From positions 2,004,001-2,068,000 of the forward strand of contig NZ_CP031167.1 in assembly GCF_004346925.1 (NCBI RefSeq): a stretch of DNA of 64,000 bases, written 5' to 3'. The translations under genes were made by a program, and so were the position numbers. This stretch comes from Stenotrophomonas sp. ASS1. GTDB lineage: Bacteria; Pseudomonadota; Gammaproteobacteria; Xanthomonadales; Xanthomonadaceae. Shown here piece after piece: positions 53,384-62,150 of the stretch; positions within the stretch are counted from its first letter, which is position 1, and each line of letters opens with the position of its first letter. The notes below the pieces were generated by a model. The model did no database searches. It was not told the origin of the DNA and worked only from the letters and a program-made list of their open reading frames with translations.

Positions 53384-54541
53384 CTATTTCCCGCGCATCC
53401 ATGCGTCGAGTTGCCTAGCCAACGTACGATTCTTGTAGGCAGATGCAGCTGAGCCAGTGCCTGGAACCAGATTGATTCCTAGTCGTGCGTTTATCTGCTT
53501 GACCCATTCAGGGAAATGATCAAGCGTGGCGCCGATGATTGGCGGCAATTGGAAATCATTGCTGGTGGGTTCGTCCCGGTAGGCGACGTAGGAGCCATTG
53601 CCGACGCTCAGATTGATTGACCAAGGGGTATCAGGCCAGCTGTTGAGATCAAGTCTGATCCGGGGATGCCCCGGCTCGCTGCTGTACTCACCTCCGTGAT
53701 AGAGGGTGATGCTGGCATTCCAATCACGGATGTTGTCAACGTGCCAGCCCTCCCGCTGCGCCAACTGGACTGCGTCGCCCGTCATGATCCGGGTGTCGTG
53801 CAGCTGCGCCAGATGTTCGCAGAGAACGTCGAACTCGGCGTCCGCTGCGCAATGGGGCCGGGTCGCCTCGGCGGTGTGATGAAGCAGGGAGAGCACATGG
53901 CCGCGTTCCCTGTCTTCGGGCCAGTTCCTGGCTATCAGGTCGTTTGTCATCTGGATGCGTGTGTCCTCATCGAGCAGTGCAATGAGCGCCATGCCCCAAT
54001 AGAGGATTCGACCCATACCCTTGATATCGTGTTGCAGGAACCGAGCTGTCTCGAGAATGGTTCGCGCAAATGGGCGATATGGCAGAAATTTATCGACCTT
54101 CTCTCGCTGGGCCTGGAACGACTGGTACTTCCTGCAGTGCTCCACCAGACGCGTGCGCTGTTTCAGATCCGCGGCATTGGTAACCACACCGCTTGGCAGC
54201 TCGCCATGTTCATTGAAGCCGAAGCAGAAGAGATGCGGGAGGCTGAGGCCTGGCTGGCGTGTGTCGTAGCCCACAGGGAGCTTCGTGAGCTCCTGGTACG
54301 CGGCAACAAGGATGGGAAAGTCTCTCTGCGGAAGTCCTGCGACCTTCCAGTCTCCCACTCGCAGCCAATGGAAGTAGAAGCGTTGCAGCATATCCTGGGG
54401 CAGGCCGTTACCAGCCCTTGGTGCGAGTGCCGCGAGTTGATAGTGATAACTCGGATAGAAGTCGCCCTGACGTTCTTCAGCAAGCGCAGCCTCCTCTGAT
54501 TCAATGAAGGCGGCCAGCATATTGATGTCGGATTGATCCAT
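53384..54541 (-). CDS. Orphan cytoplasmic protein of unknown function, lower GC
   Basis: 385 residues, no signal peptide or membrane helix, Trp- and His-rich. I do not recognise it. The first half is helical (INMLAAFIESEEAALAEERQ; LVEHCRKYQSFQAQREKVDK); the C-terminal part contains ASITLYHGGEYSSEPGHPRI and SINLSVGNGSYVAYRDEPTS, strand-rich stretches that resemble a separate small domain. Base composition is clearly closer to 50-55% GC than to the surrounding genes, suggesting recent transfer. Isolated acquired genes of this kind are sometimes toxin-immunity or phage-defence parts, but nothing here shows that. REPs lie downstream. Confidence 0.7.
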   Translation of the reverse strand: MDQSDINMLAAFIESEEAALAEERQGDFYPSYHYQLAALAPRAGNGLPQDMLQRFYFHWLRVGDWKVAGLPQRDFPILVAAYQELTKLPVGYDTRQPGLSLPHLFCFGFNEHGELPSGVVTNAADLKQRTRLVEHCRKYQSFQAQREKVDKFLPYRPFARTILETARFLQHDIKGMGRILYWGMALIALLDEDTRIQMTNDLIARNWPEDRERGHVLSLLHHTAEATRPHCAADAEFDVLCEHLAQLHDTRIMTGDAVQLAQREGWHVDNIRDWNASITLYHGGEYSSEPGHPRIRLDLNSWPDTPWSINLSVGNGSYVAYRDEPTSNDFQLPPIIGATLDHFPEWVKQINARLGINLVPGTGSAASAYKNRTLARQLDAWMRGK

Positions 54542-54668
54542 TGCAGGTCTCCAGGGCAAAGGTCCACTTCCGTCTGGAAGGCGACCAGGGAGAATCGCAA
54601 GGTTCTTGGGAACATCCAATGCGAATAGTTGCAAATGCCGTGAAGGTAACCAACAGGTAGGGTTAGTC

Positions 54669-55649
54669 TCAGACCTTGGAGACCCCATGCGGAATCCACT
54701 GCATCCACCGCGCCAGTGCCACACCGCCACCGAGGATCAACAGCGTGCCAACGGTCTGCCACAGCACTTCGGTCGCCGGTACATCAGGCAGCGGAATGGC
54801 CGCGGCGAACAGATCGATCAACGGCCGTGCCAGTAGATAGATCACCACCACAGCCAGCACGCGCAACCCCCGCTGCACGATGTTCTTCGGATCCACCGGC
54901 CAGCCGCGCCATTGCAGCCACGCCACCAGCAGGCCCAGCGCGAGCAGTCGTCCGGCTTCACCAACTGGAACGAAGCGGGTGGTCGCTGCCGCCCACGCCA
55001 GCAGCACGCCAAGCCCCAACAGGACCGGCAGCTGCCACTGTCTGCTTGAGCGCATCCCTGGCATCAGCTGCCATGCCAACAGAGCCACGCCGATGCCGAT
55101 CAGCCATCCGCCCACCACGTCGGCCAGGAAATGCCGGCCCAGGTACATCCGTGACAGCGCCATCAGCAGCGGCCAGCCCAGCGCCAACGTCCAGCGCAGC
55201 CAGCGTCGGCGAATGCCGAAGGCCAGCAGCAGGCCGACGCAGGCAGCGGTGGCCACGCCCACATGGCCACTGTTGAAGCCATAGTCGGCGTCGGGCTGCG
55301 CGCGCAGCATGGCGGTGGACTGCGCATCGGGCAGTGACCAGAACGATTGTCCGCCGCCGTTGACCACGAAGGGGTGCGACGGCACCCCTTCATCCAGCAC
55401 GCGCGCATCCACATCCGACGGGCGGGGCAGGGCGGCACCCTGCTTGATCGCGTGGGTGGCGCAGGCCATCAGCAGTACCGCCAGCATTACGCACAATCCG
55501 GCGCGCAGCCGTGCGCCGAACGCGCATAGCAGGATCAGCGCCGTGTAGGCCATTTCGTAGCCGAACAGGCTGATGAAGTGCATCAGCGACAGCATCCCGC
55601 CGGCGTCGAAGGTCTGCTGCAGCCACAGGTGCCAATGGGTCTGGAACAT
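54669..55649 (-). CDS. PAP2-family membrane phosphatase
   Basis: 326-residue integral membrane phosphatase with about ten helices. The three PAP2 motifs appear in order: KQGAALPRPSD (about residues 69-79), FNSGHVG (about 124-130, NSGH in place of PSGH) and SRMYLGRHFLADVVGG (about 165-180). Family members dephosphorylate phosphatidic acid, undecaprenyl pyrophosphate or lipid A. The C-terminal half has extra helices beyond the catalytic core. A stand-alone gene on the minus strand, with a pair of REPs between it and the acyltransferase gene. Confidence 0.88.
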   Translation of the reverse strand: MFQTHWHLWLQQTFDAGGMLSLMHFISLFGYEMAYTALILLCAFGARLRAGLCVMLAVLLMACATHAIKQGAALPRPSDVDARVLDEGVPSHPFVVNGGGQSFWSLPDAQSTAMLRAQPDADYGFNSGHVGVATAACVGLLLAFGIRRRWLRWTLALGWPLLMALSRMYLGRHFLADVVGGWLIGIGVALLAWQLMPGMRSSRQWQLPVLLGLGVLLAWAAATTRFVPVGEAGRLLALGLLVAWLQWRGWPVDPKNIVQRGLRVLAVVVIYLLARPLIDLFAAAIPLPDVPATEVLWQTVGTLLILGGGVALARWMQWIPHGVSKV

Positions 55650-55719
55650 CCGTTGTCCTCATTGCGCTGTTGCCATACGCGTAGGTGCTGACATTGGCGG
55701 ATTATCGGTTGGTGGACGG

Positions 55720-55779
55720 GTAGAGCCGAGCCCATGCTCGGCTCACGACAGAAGCAGCCGAGCGAGGGCTCGGCTCTAC
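55720..55779. repeat. Inverted GTAG REP dimer
   Basis: Forward REP 55720-55744 and reverse REP 55756-55779 (arms AGCCGAGC/GCTCGGCT), between the acyltransferase and PAP2 genes. Confidence 0.85.
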
Positions 55780-55792
55780 AACGGCACCGAAC

Positions 55793-56995
55793 TCAGCGCG
55801 CCGTTGCGGCGCGTGCAATCGGCGACGCTGGCGGATCGGCACGGAGGCCGAACAGCGGCCGCAGCCAGCGCGAGCGGCGGATCAGCAGCTCGTGGATCAG
55901 CAGGCAGCCGCCGATGGTACCGGCCAGCAGCAGGGCCGGTTCCATCCACGGGCCCAGTTGCAGTGGCTTGAGCCAGAACAACAGCACGATGATCAGGCTC
56001 TGGTGCAGCATGTACCAGGGATAGATGGCCTCGGTGCAGTACCGCAGCCAGCGGAACGGGCGATCAAGGAAGACCTTTCCCCAGCCCAGGATGGCCAGCA
56101 GCGCGGTCCATACGTACAGCGACTGGCTGGTCCGGACCTGCAGGTCCCAGAACGGTTCGGGCCATTGCCGCAGGGGGGAATCGGCCGCCAGCACCTGGCC
56201 AAGGATGCGCAGGCCCATGTACCAGCCGACCGCAGCCAGCGCCAGCCACAGCGTGGTGCGGCGCAAAGCCACCACCCGTTCCCAGAACAGTGGCTCGCGA
56301 CCCAGCAGGTAGCCGGCCAGGAATACCGTGGCGTACTTCGCGTGCTGGTACCAGTCGCCGAGCAGGGCATTGGTGGACGGATAGATCGGCTCCAGCCAGA
56401 TCACCCAGGCCAGCAACAGGGCGAACGGAATGCCGATCAGCAGCGCGGGCGAGGCTGCAACGCGTGCCATCGCGCCGCGCACCACTGTCGTTCCCAGCAA
56501 TGGCATCAACAGGGCCAGCGCCAGGGTGTAGTTCCACAGGTAGACCAGGTACCACAGGTGGTTCCAGGTGATGCCGTACTGCCAGCCGGCGAAGCTGCCT
56601 TCCGGCCAGGGCCGCACCTGCCAGTAGCGCAGCAGGAAGTGGCCGAAGCCCGGCGCTACATGGCCGTTGGCCACGCCTTCGCAGTACGGCTGGATGGGTA
56701 CGATCACGAACATGCCGAACAGCAGGGGCAACAGCAGCTTCCAGGTACGCAGGCCGGCGAAGCGCAGCAACCTGCCTTCGGGTCGCATCAGTGCGATGGC
56801 GATGCCCGAGATCAGGAACAGCAATGACATCCGCCAGCGATTGACGAACACCATCGGCCACTGCAGCCATTCGGCCGTGTGCACGCTCTTGAGGTGGAAG
56901 CCCCAGTCGTCCACATAGGCCATGGCGGTGTGATAGAGGATCAGCAGGGCGAAGGCGAACACGCGCAGGGCGTCGATGTCGTGGCGTCGGGTCAT
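55793..56995 (-). CDS. Acyltransferase-3 family membrane protein
   Basis: 400-residue integral membrane protein with about ten helices, typical of the OafA/MdoC-like acyltransferase-3 family that O-acetylates or succinylates glycans. The opening RRHDIDALRVFAFALLILYH carries the family Arg and His; FVNRWRMSLLFLISGIAIAL and FLDRPFRWLRYCTEAIYPWY follow. Start at 56995 (MTRRHDIDAL) matches the family. It is divergent from a LytTR regulator, and the 163-bp gap contains paired 9-bp repeats of LytTR geometry, so that regulator probably controls it. Confidence 0.88.
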   Translation of the reverse strand: MTRRHDIDALRVFAFALLILYHTAMAYVDDWGFHLKSVHTAEWLQWPMVFVNRWRMSLLFLISGIAIALMRPEGRLLRFAGLRTWKLLLPLLFGMFVIVPIQPYCEGVANGHVAPGFGHFLLRYWQVRPWPEGSFAGWQYGITWNHLWYLVYLWNYTLALALLMPLLGTTVVRGAMARVAASPALLIGIPFALLLAWVIWLEPIYPSTNALLGDWYQHAKYATVFLAGYLLGREPLFWERVVALRRTTLWLALAAVGWYMGLRILGQVLAADSPLRQWPEPFWDLQVRTSQSLYVWTALLAILGWGKVFLDRPFRWLRYCTEAIYPWYMLHQSLIIVLLFWLKPLQLGPWMEPALLLAGTIGGCLLIHELLIRRSRWLRPLFGLRADPPASPIARAATAR

Positions 56996-57081
56996 GGGGG
57001 TGGTGTGCCGGAGAGTCGAGCCAAGGTGACGCCGCCCGGTCCGAGCAGCGACTTCCAAGGGGCCGCCGGAAGCCGCGCAGT

Positions 57082-57111
57082 GACCAATGGCGGGGGTGGT
57101 GGGACCAATGG
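57082..57111. promoter_or_regulatory. Paired GACCAATGG direct repeats, probable LytTR binding site
   Basis: GACCAATGG at 57082-57090 and 57103-57111, 12 bp apart (21-bp period, two helical turns). LytTR proteins characteristically bind two 9-bp direct repeats with about 12 bp between them. A third near-copy (13 bp, GCAGTGACCAATG) occurs at 57246-57258 inside the regulator gene. Confidence 0.6.
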
Positions 57112-57158
57112 AGCCGCTACCCTCGGTCCCTTGAGGCAGGCTGGAGCATCGCAACGAC

Positions 57159-58031
57159 ATGGATGCAGCAATGACCCAGGGCCGACCACCGCGCTGGCGC
57201 ACGTCAACCCGCCTGCTGGTATGGGCGGCCATCCTGTCCGCTTCAGCAGTGACCAATGCGTTGGTGGAAGTGATGGATGCCGCTCGCCGTGGTGCCGATC
57301 TGGGTTTGTGGGAGCCGATGATCTGGGAGTTCAGCAGCCTCGTCCCGATCCTGCTGACCCTGCCGCTGCTGTGGCGGGCCTGCGAGCGTTGGCCGCTGCA
57401 TGCCGATACCTGGAAGCAGCGATTGCCGCTGTATCTGCTGGCCAGCGTCGGCTGGTCGCTGCTGCACGTGGTGGGGATGATGCTGCTGCGGCACCTGGCC
57501 TATCGAGCGCTGGGCTATCGGTACCAGGACGATGCCGGCTGGCTGGAGCGTTTTGCGTACGAATACCTGAAGGATGTACGCACGTTTGCGATGTTCGTGG
57601 CACTGGAGCACTTTGCCAGCTGGTTTGGCCGGCGCCGGCAGGGTGAGGCGAGCCTGCTGGCCGAGCCCGATGTCGGCCCGCCGGTGGAACCGGTCGAGCG
57701 CCCCCAGCACTTCCTGGTGCGCAAGCTGGGCAAGGAGTTCCTGGTCGCCACCGCCGACGTGGAGTACGCCCAGGCGGCGGGGAACTACGTGAACCTGCGG
57801 GTACGCGGCCACGACTACCCGCTGCGGATCACCATGGCGGTACTGGAACAGCGGCTGGACCCGGGCGAGTTCCTGCGCCCGCACCGCAGCTGGCTGATCC
57901 ATCGCGGCCAGCTGCGCTCGATCGAGCCGCTGGACGGCGGCGAGGCCCTGCTGCACATGGCCGACGGGGCGAAGGTGCCCTGCAGCCGGCGCCAGCTACC
58001 GCTGCTGCGGCAGGCGCTGGGGGCAGGGTGA
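57159..58031 (+). CDS. LytTR-family regulator with four membrane helices
   Basis: 290 residues: four predicted transmembrane helices (about residues 20-140) and a C-terminal LytTR DNA-binding domain (about 185-285) with FLVRKLGKEFLVATADVEYA, QAAGNYVNLRVRGHDYPLRI and FLRPHRSWLIHRGQLRSIEP. There is no receiver domain, so it is a membrane-anchored one-component regulator; xanthomonads have several of this kind. Divergent from the acyltransferase gene, with paired 9-bp repeats between them. The signal sensed is unknown. Confidence 0.9.
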   Translation: MDAAMTQGRPPRWRTSTRLLVWAAILSASAVTNALVEVMDAARRGADLGLWEPMIWEFSSLVPILLTLPLLWRACERWPLHADTWKQRLPLYLLASVGWSLLHVVGMMLLRHLAYRALGYRYQDDAGWLERFAYEYLKDVRTFAMFVALEHFASWFGRRRQGEASLLAEPDVGPPVEPVERPQHFLVRKLGKEFLVATADVEYAQAAGNYVNLRVRGHDYPLRITMAVLEQRLDPGEFLRPHRSWLIHRGQLRSIEPLDGGEALLHMADGAKVPCSRRQLPLLRQALGAG

Positions 58032-58101
58032 GTCCCTCATTCCGGGCATCCCCGGCCTGCGGTATCATTACCAGTCATCTTTTGAATGCATAACCGCCGA
58101 C

Positions 58102-59227
58102 ATGATCGAACTGAATCCTGTCCGCCAGCGCATCACCGATCTGACCGATCGCGTGCTGTCGCTTCGGGGGTATCTTTGACTACGACGCCAAGAAAGAGCG
58201 TCTTGAAGAAGTAACGCGGGAGCTGGAAAGCCCCGACGTCTGGAACAACGCCGAATACGCCCAGAACCTGGGCCGTGAACGTTCCAGCCTGGAAAAGACC
58301 GTGGGCGGCATCGCCTCGGTGCTGGACGGCCTGGCTGATGCCACCGAACTGCTTGAGCTGGCCGAGTCCGAGCAGGACGAGGACACCGCACTGGCCGTGG
58401 TCGCCGACCTGGACAAGCACCAATCGCACGTGGAGAAGCTGGAGTTCCAGCGCATGTTCTCCGGCGAGATGGACAATGCTGCCGCGTTCGTCGACATCCA
58501 GGCCGGTGCCGGTGGCACCGAAGCCCAGGACTGGGCCGAGATCCTGCTGCGCATGTACCTGCGCTGGTGTGAATCGCGCGGCTGGAAGACCGAGCTGATG
58601 GAAGTCTCCGGTGGCGACGTCGCCGGCATCAAGTCGGCCACGCTGCGCGTGGAAGGCGACTATGCCTACGGCTGGCTGAAGACCGAGACCGGCGTGCACC
58701 GCCTGGTGCGCAAGTCGCCGTTCGACTCGGACAACCGACGCCACACCAGTTTCACCTCGGTGTTCGTGTCGCCGGAAATCGATGACAACATCGACATCAC
58801 CATCAACCCGGCCGACCTGCGGACCGACGTGTACCGTTCGTCCGGTGCCGGTGGCCAGCACGTGAACAAGACCGAGTCGGCGGTGCGTATCACCCACATC
58901 CCGACCAACATCGTCGTGGCCTGCCAGACCGGCCGCAGCCAGCACCAGAACCGCGACAACGCGATGAAGATGCTGGCCGCCAAGCTGTACGAGCTGGAGA
59001 TCCAGAAGCGCAACGCCGAAAAGGACGCGGTGGAAGCCACCAAGTCCGACATCGGCTGGGGCAGCCAGATCCGCAATTACGTGCTCGACCAGAGCCGTAT
59101 CAAGGACCTGCGCACCGGCATCGAGCGTTCGGATACGCAGAAGGTGCTCGACGGCGACCTGGACGAGTTCGTCGAAGCCAGCCTGAAGGCCGGCCTGGCC
59201 GTGGGCTCCAAGCGCGTCGATGCCTGA
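58102..59227 (+). CDS. prfB: Peptide chain release factor 2 (programmed +1 frameshift)
   Basis: RF2, which releases peptides at UGA and UAA. Translation starts at 58102 ([18 protein letters not shown]), meets an in-frame TGA at 58177-58179 after 25 codons, and continues in the +1 frame from GAC 58178 for 349 more residues, total about 374. The site CTT TGA C preceded by CGGGGGTAT is the conserved autoregulatory signal. The stop-recognition motif SPF ([10 protein letters not shown]) and the catalytic GGQ ([14 protein letters not shown]) are intact. Annotators often miss the first 25 codons. Confidence 0.96.
58164..58180 (+). promoter_or_regulatory. prfB +1 frameshift site
   Basis: CGGGGGTATCTTTGAC: an internal Shine-Dalgarno-like GGGGG, the slippery CTT codon and TGA followed by C. 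Low RF2 makes the ribosome pause at TGA and slip forward, giving feedback control of RF2, as established in E. coli. Confidence 0.95.
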
Positions 59228-59272
59228 TCGACGTGCCTGCGCGGATATCATCACCCTCCGTGATGGAGGGCG

Positions 59273-60055
59273 ATGATGCGCAGCGAAAGTGAACGCAAGG
59301 AACTCGGCGGCTTCCTCAAGGCCTGCCGCGCCCGTGTCGATCCTGCCACGCTCGGCCTCCCGGCCGGGCGCCGGCGCACCCCGGGCCTGAAGCGGGAGGA
59401 AGTCGCACTGGCGATCGGCGTCAGCGTCAGCTGGTACACCTGGATCGAACAGGGCCGCGAAGTGCGCGCTTCGCCGGAGGTGCTTGAGCGCTTGGCGCAG
59501 GTACTGCGAATGAGTGACGACGAACGCGCCTATGCGTTCGCGCTGTCCGGCTACGGTGTGCCACTGGAATCTCCCGATGAGACAGTGACCGATGGCCTGC
59601 GCCAGCTGGTCGAGGCCATGCAGCCGATCCCGGCCTACGTGCGCAACACCCGCTTCGACATCCTGGCCTGGAACCCGGCCATCGCCGATCTGTTCGTGGA
59701 CTACAGCCAGCTGGCGCCGCATGAGCGCAACACGCTGCGGCTGATGTTCCTGTACCCGCCGTACCGCACGCTGATCCTCAACTGGGAAGAAATGACCCGC
59801 GGCCTGCTGGCAGGCTTCCGCGCGGCGATGGCGCAGGCGCCGGACAAGGCCCCGTTCCTGGCACTGGTCGAGGACATCGCGGCGCACAGCGAGGAGTTTC
59901 GCCAGTGGTGGCCGGAGCACGACGTGCGTCGGTTCGATGAAGGTGCGAAGAAGCTGAACCATCCCACGCGCGGGTTGCTGGACCTGCAGTACGTGGCGCT
60001 GGTGCCGGAGAGCCGGCACGACCTTTCCCTGGTGACCTACCTGCCGCGTAGGTAG
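59273..60055 (+). CDS. XRE-type regulator with MmyB-like ligand domain
   Basis: 260 residues. Residues 1-80 are a helix-turn-helix of the XRE group with the typical RRRTPGLKREEVALAIGVSV and SWYTWIEQGREVRASPEVLE. The rest is the MmyB-like domain (AYVRNTRFDILAWNPAIADL, NTLRLMFLYPPYRTLILNWE, GLLDLQYVALVPESRHDLSL), which in Streptomyces and proteobacterial relatives resembles a PAS-like fatty-acid or small-molecule sensor. Starts at ATG 59273 with GGAGGG upstream; 59276 is also possible. Genes under its control are not evident; the next gene is 646 bp away. Confidence 0.9.
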   Translation: MMRSESERKELGGFLKACRARVDPATLGLPAGRRRTPGLKREEVALAIGVSVSWYTWIEQGREVRASPEVLERLAQVLRMSDDERAYAFALSGYGVPLESPDETVTDGLRQLVEAMQPIPAYVRNTRFDILAWNPAIADLFVDYSQLAPHERNTLRLMFLYPPYRTLILNWEEMTRGLLAGFRAAMAQAPDKAPFLALVEDIAAHSEEFRQWWPEHDVRRFDEGAKKLNHPTRGLLDLQYVALVPESRHDLSLVTYLPRR

Positions 60056-60066
60056 GGGGGTGTTCG

Positions 60067-60257
60067 GCAGGGCTTGCAGCCCTGCACCTGCAGAGGCTGA
60101 AGCAACGGCAACAGCAACAGCGGGCATTCCGTGGGATGGCGGGGCGGTGTGGGTTGGCAGGACACGCCGTAAACCCGTCCATGGGGGCTCGATGGCGCCA
60201 TCCATGGCGCCAACGGTCCTGCCAACCCACACCGCCCCGCCTCTGACAGATTTCGCG
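60067..60257 (+). repeat. Composite hairpin module, copy E
   Basis: Small hairpin GCAGGGC...GCCCTGC (60067-60085), a spacer with CAACAGC and CAACGGC repeats, the large hairpin with perfect 26-bp arms at 60138-60163 and 60216-60241, a nested GATGGCGCCA/TGGCGCCA hairpin in its loop, and the edge CTGACAGATTTCGCG (60243-60257). The loop shares CCCGTCCATGGGGGCT with copy C. It faces copy F. Confidence 0.78.
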
Positions 60258-60266
60258 CGGTTGTTG

Positions 60267-60290
60267 GTAGGTGTCGACCTTGGTCGACAC
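60267..60290 (+). repeat. GTAG-type REP
   Basis: Arms GTGTCGAC/GTCGACAC, in the spacer between modules E and F. Confidence 0.8.
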
Positions 60291-60316
60291 ATCTGTCAGA
60301 TATCGAAAGAAATTCC

Positions 60317-60357
60317 GGGGTCAGATCCGTTTTCCTACGGAAAACGGATCTGACCCC
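60317..60357. repeat. Perfect 19-bp-arm palindrome, copy 3
   Basis: Arms 60317-60335 and 60339-60357, starting GGGGTCAGATCCGTTTTCC, with a 3-nt loop; 17 of 19 arm bases equal copy 1 at 470-510. It occupies the same relative place between modules E and F as copy 1 does between A and B. Confidence 0.8.
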
Positions 60358-60376
60358 AAGAGCATTTCCGACAGAT

Positions 60377-60564
60377 CGCGGAAATCTGTCGAAGGCGGGG
60401 TGGGTCCGGTTGCGGGGGCGTGAGCGCCATGGATGGCGCGACCGAGGCTACATGGACGTACTTGCGCCGTCCCCCGCAACCGGACCCATCCCGCCGTCCC
60501 ACGGAATGCAGGCCTTTGACCTTGACGTTGCCCTGGCCTCTGCGGGTGCAGGGCGCAGCCCTGC
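60377..60564 (-). repeat. Composite hairpin module, copy F (inverted)
   Basis: Edge GCGGAAATCTGTCGAA (60378-60393), large hairpin arms 60394-60418 and 60471-60495 (25 bp, one mismatch), nested GCGCCATGGATGGCGC hairpin, then the small hairpin GCAGGGC-gca-GCCCTGC (60548-60564). Its arms (GGCGGGGTGGGTCCGGTTGC) equal those of copy B. No gene lies in 60056-60701; the last part contains only the leader of the dehydrogenase gene. Confidence 0.78.
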
Positions 60565-60701
60565 CAGGACAACCCACCCCATTCAGGCAGGTAAGTGCAG
60601 GTCACAGGATAAGCAGACGCCTTGTTGTGCCCCTCCATCGGGTCCACATTCCTGTGCAGGAGACGGGCCGCCGCCCGTTGTCGAGACACCAGGAGACCTG
60701 C

Positions 60702-62087
60702 ATGTCCGCTGCCCCCACCACCGCCATTTCCCGCGATCCGGCTACCGGCCTCCAGATCGCCAGCCATCCCTTCGCCACCGATGCCGAGCTGGATGCGATC
60801 CTCGATCGTGGCCAGGCTGGCTTCGCTGCCTGGAGCGCCAGCAGCCTCGAACAGCGAGCGCAGGTGTTGCGCGCGATGGCGGGCGTACTGCGCCGTGACC
60901 GCGACAAGCTGGCTGCGCTGGCCACCGCCGAGATGGGCAAGGTGCAGGCCGAATCGCTGGCCGAGATCGAGAAGTGTGCCGTGCTGTGCGACTGGTACGC
61001 CGACCACGGTGCGCAGTTCCTGCGCGACGAACCGACCCAGGTGCCTGACGACAAGGCTTACGTGTCCTACCTGCCGCTGGGCGTGGTGCTGGGCATCATG
61101 CCGTGGAACTTCCCGTACTGGCAGGTGATGCGCGCGGCGGTGCCGATCCTGATGGGCGGCAACGGCTTCCTGCTGAAGCCGGCCGAGAACATCGTCGGTA
61201 CCGCGCAGCTGCTCGACGCCGCCTGGCGCGATGCCGGCTTGCCGGAGGGCACCTTCATCGCGGCCAACATCAGCCGCGAGGGCACCAGCCGCGCGATCGC
61301 CGATGACCGCATCGCGGCGGTGACCCTGACCGGCAGTGTGGCCGCCGGTCGCAGCATTGCTGCCCAGGCCGGGAAGGCGCTGAAGAAGGTGGTGCTGGAA
61401 CTGGGCGGTTCCGATCCGTTCATCGTCCTGGCCGATGCCGATCTTGATGCGGCCGTCGATGCGGCGGTGGCCTCGCGCTTCCAGAACACCGGGCAGGTCT
61501 GCATCGCCGGCAAGCGCATCATCGTCGAAGACGCGGTCTACGATCGTTTCGTGGCGCAGTTCTGCCAGAAGGTGCAGGCACTGACCATTGGCGACGGCCG
61601 CGACCCGGCGAACCGCATCGGCCCGATGGCGCGCCAGGATCTGCTGGAGCAGCTCGACGCGCAGGTACGTGCTTCGGTCGACGCCGGTGCGCAGCTGCTG
61701 GTCGGCGGGCACCAGCTGGATCGTCCGGGTGCGTTCTATGCACCCACCGTGCTGGCCGGGGTTGAGCCGGGCATGCAGGCCTTCGACACCGAAACGTTCG
61801 GGCCGGTGGCCTCGATCAGCCGCGCCCGCGACGCCGACCATGCGGTGGAACTGGCCAACCAGAGCGAGTTCGGCCTCAGCGGCAACCTGTGGAGTGGCGA
61901 CCGCGCCCGTGCGATGCAGCTGGCGCGCCGGCTGCAGACCGGCGGCGTGTTCGTCAACGGTTTCTCCGCCTCTGACCCGCGCGTGCCGATCGGTGGCGTG
62001 AAGAAGAGCGGCTTCGGCCGTGAGCTCTCGCACTTCGGCATCCGCGAATTCGTCAACGCGCAGACGGTGTGGTTCGACAAGCGTTGA
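60702..62087 (+). CDS. NAD(P)-dependent aldehyde dehydrogenase, probable succinate-semialdehyde dehydrogenase
   Basis: 461-residue aldehyde dehydrogenase of the GabD-like succinate-semialdehyde group. Visible motifs: GVVLGIMPWNFPYWQVMRAA (about residues 126-145), LTGSVAAGRSIAAQAGKALK, catalytic Glu in VVLELGGSDPFIVL and catalytic Cys in RFQNTGQVCIAGKRI (about residue 267). The opening ISRDPATGLQIASHPFATDA is typical of short SSADH-type proteins. Start ATG at 60702 follows AGGAGA. It lies 63 bp before an acetolactate-synthase-like gene on the same strand; that pairing suggests aldehydes made by the ThDP enzyme are its substrates. Confidence 0.88.
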   Translation: MSAAPTTAISRDPATGLQIASHPFATDAELDAILDRGQAGFAAWSASSLEQRAQVLRAMAGVLRRDRDKLAALATAEMGKVQAESLAEIEKCAVLCDWYADHGAQFLRDEPTQVPDDKAYVSYLPLGVVLGIMPWNFPYWQVMRAAVPILMGGNGFLLKPAENIVGTAQLLDAAWRDAGLPEGTFIAANISREGTSRAIADDRIAAVTLTGSVAAGRSIAAQAGKALKKVVLELGGSDPFIVLADADLDAAVDAAVASRFQNTGQVCIAGKRIIVEDAVYDRFVAQFCQKVQALTIGDGRDPANRIGPMARQDLLEQLDAQVRASVDAGAQLLVGGHQLDRPGAFYAPTVLAGVEPGMQAFDTETFGPVASISRARDADHAVELANQSEFGLSGNLWSGDRARAMQLARRLQTGGVFVNGFSASDPRVPIGGVKKSGFGRELSHFGIREFVNAQTVWFDKR

Positions 62088-62150
62088 CGCGCAGCTTCCA
62101 TCCTTCCTGCAACGATCCATCATCAGTCCAGCGAAAAGGACGGCATTCCA

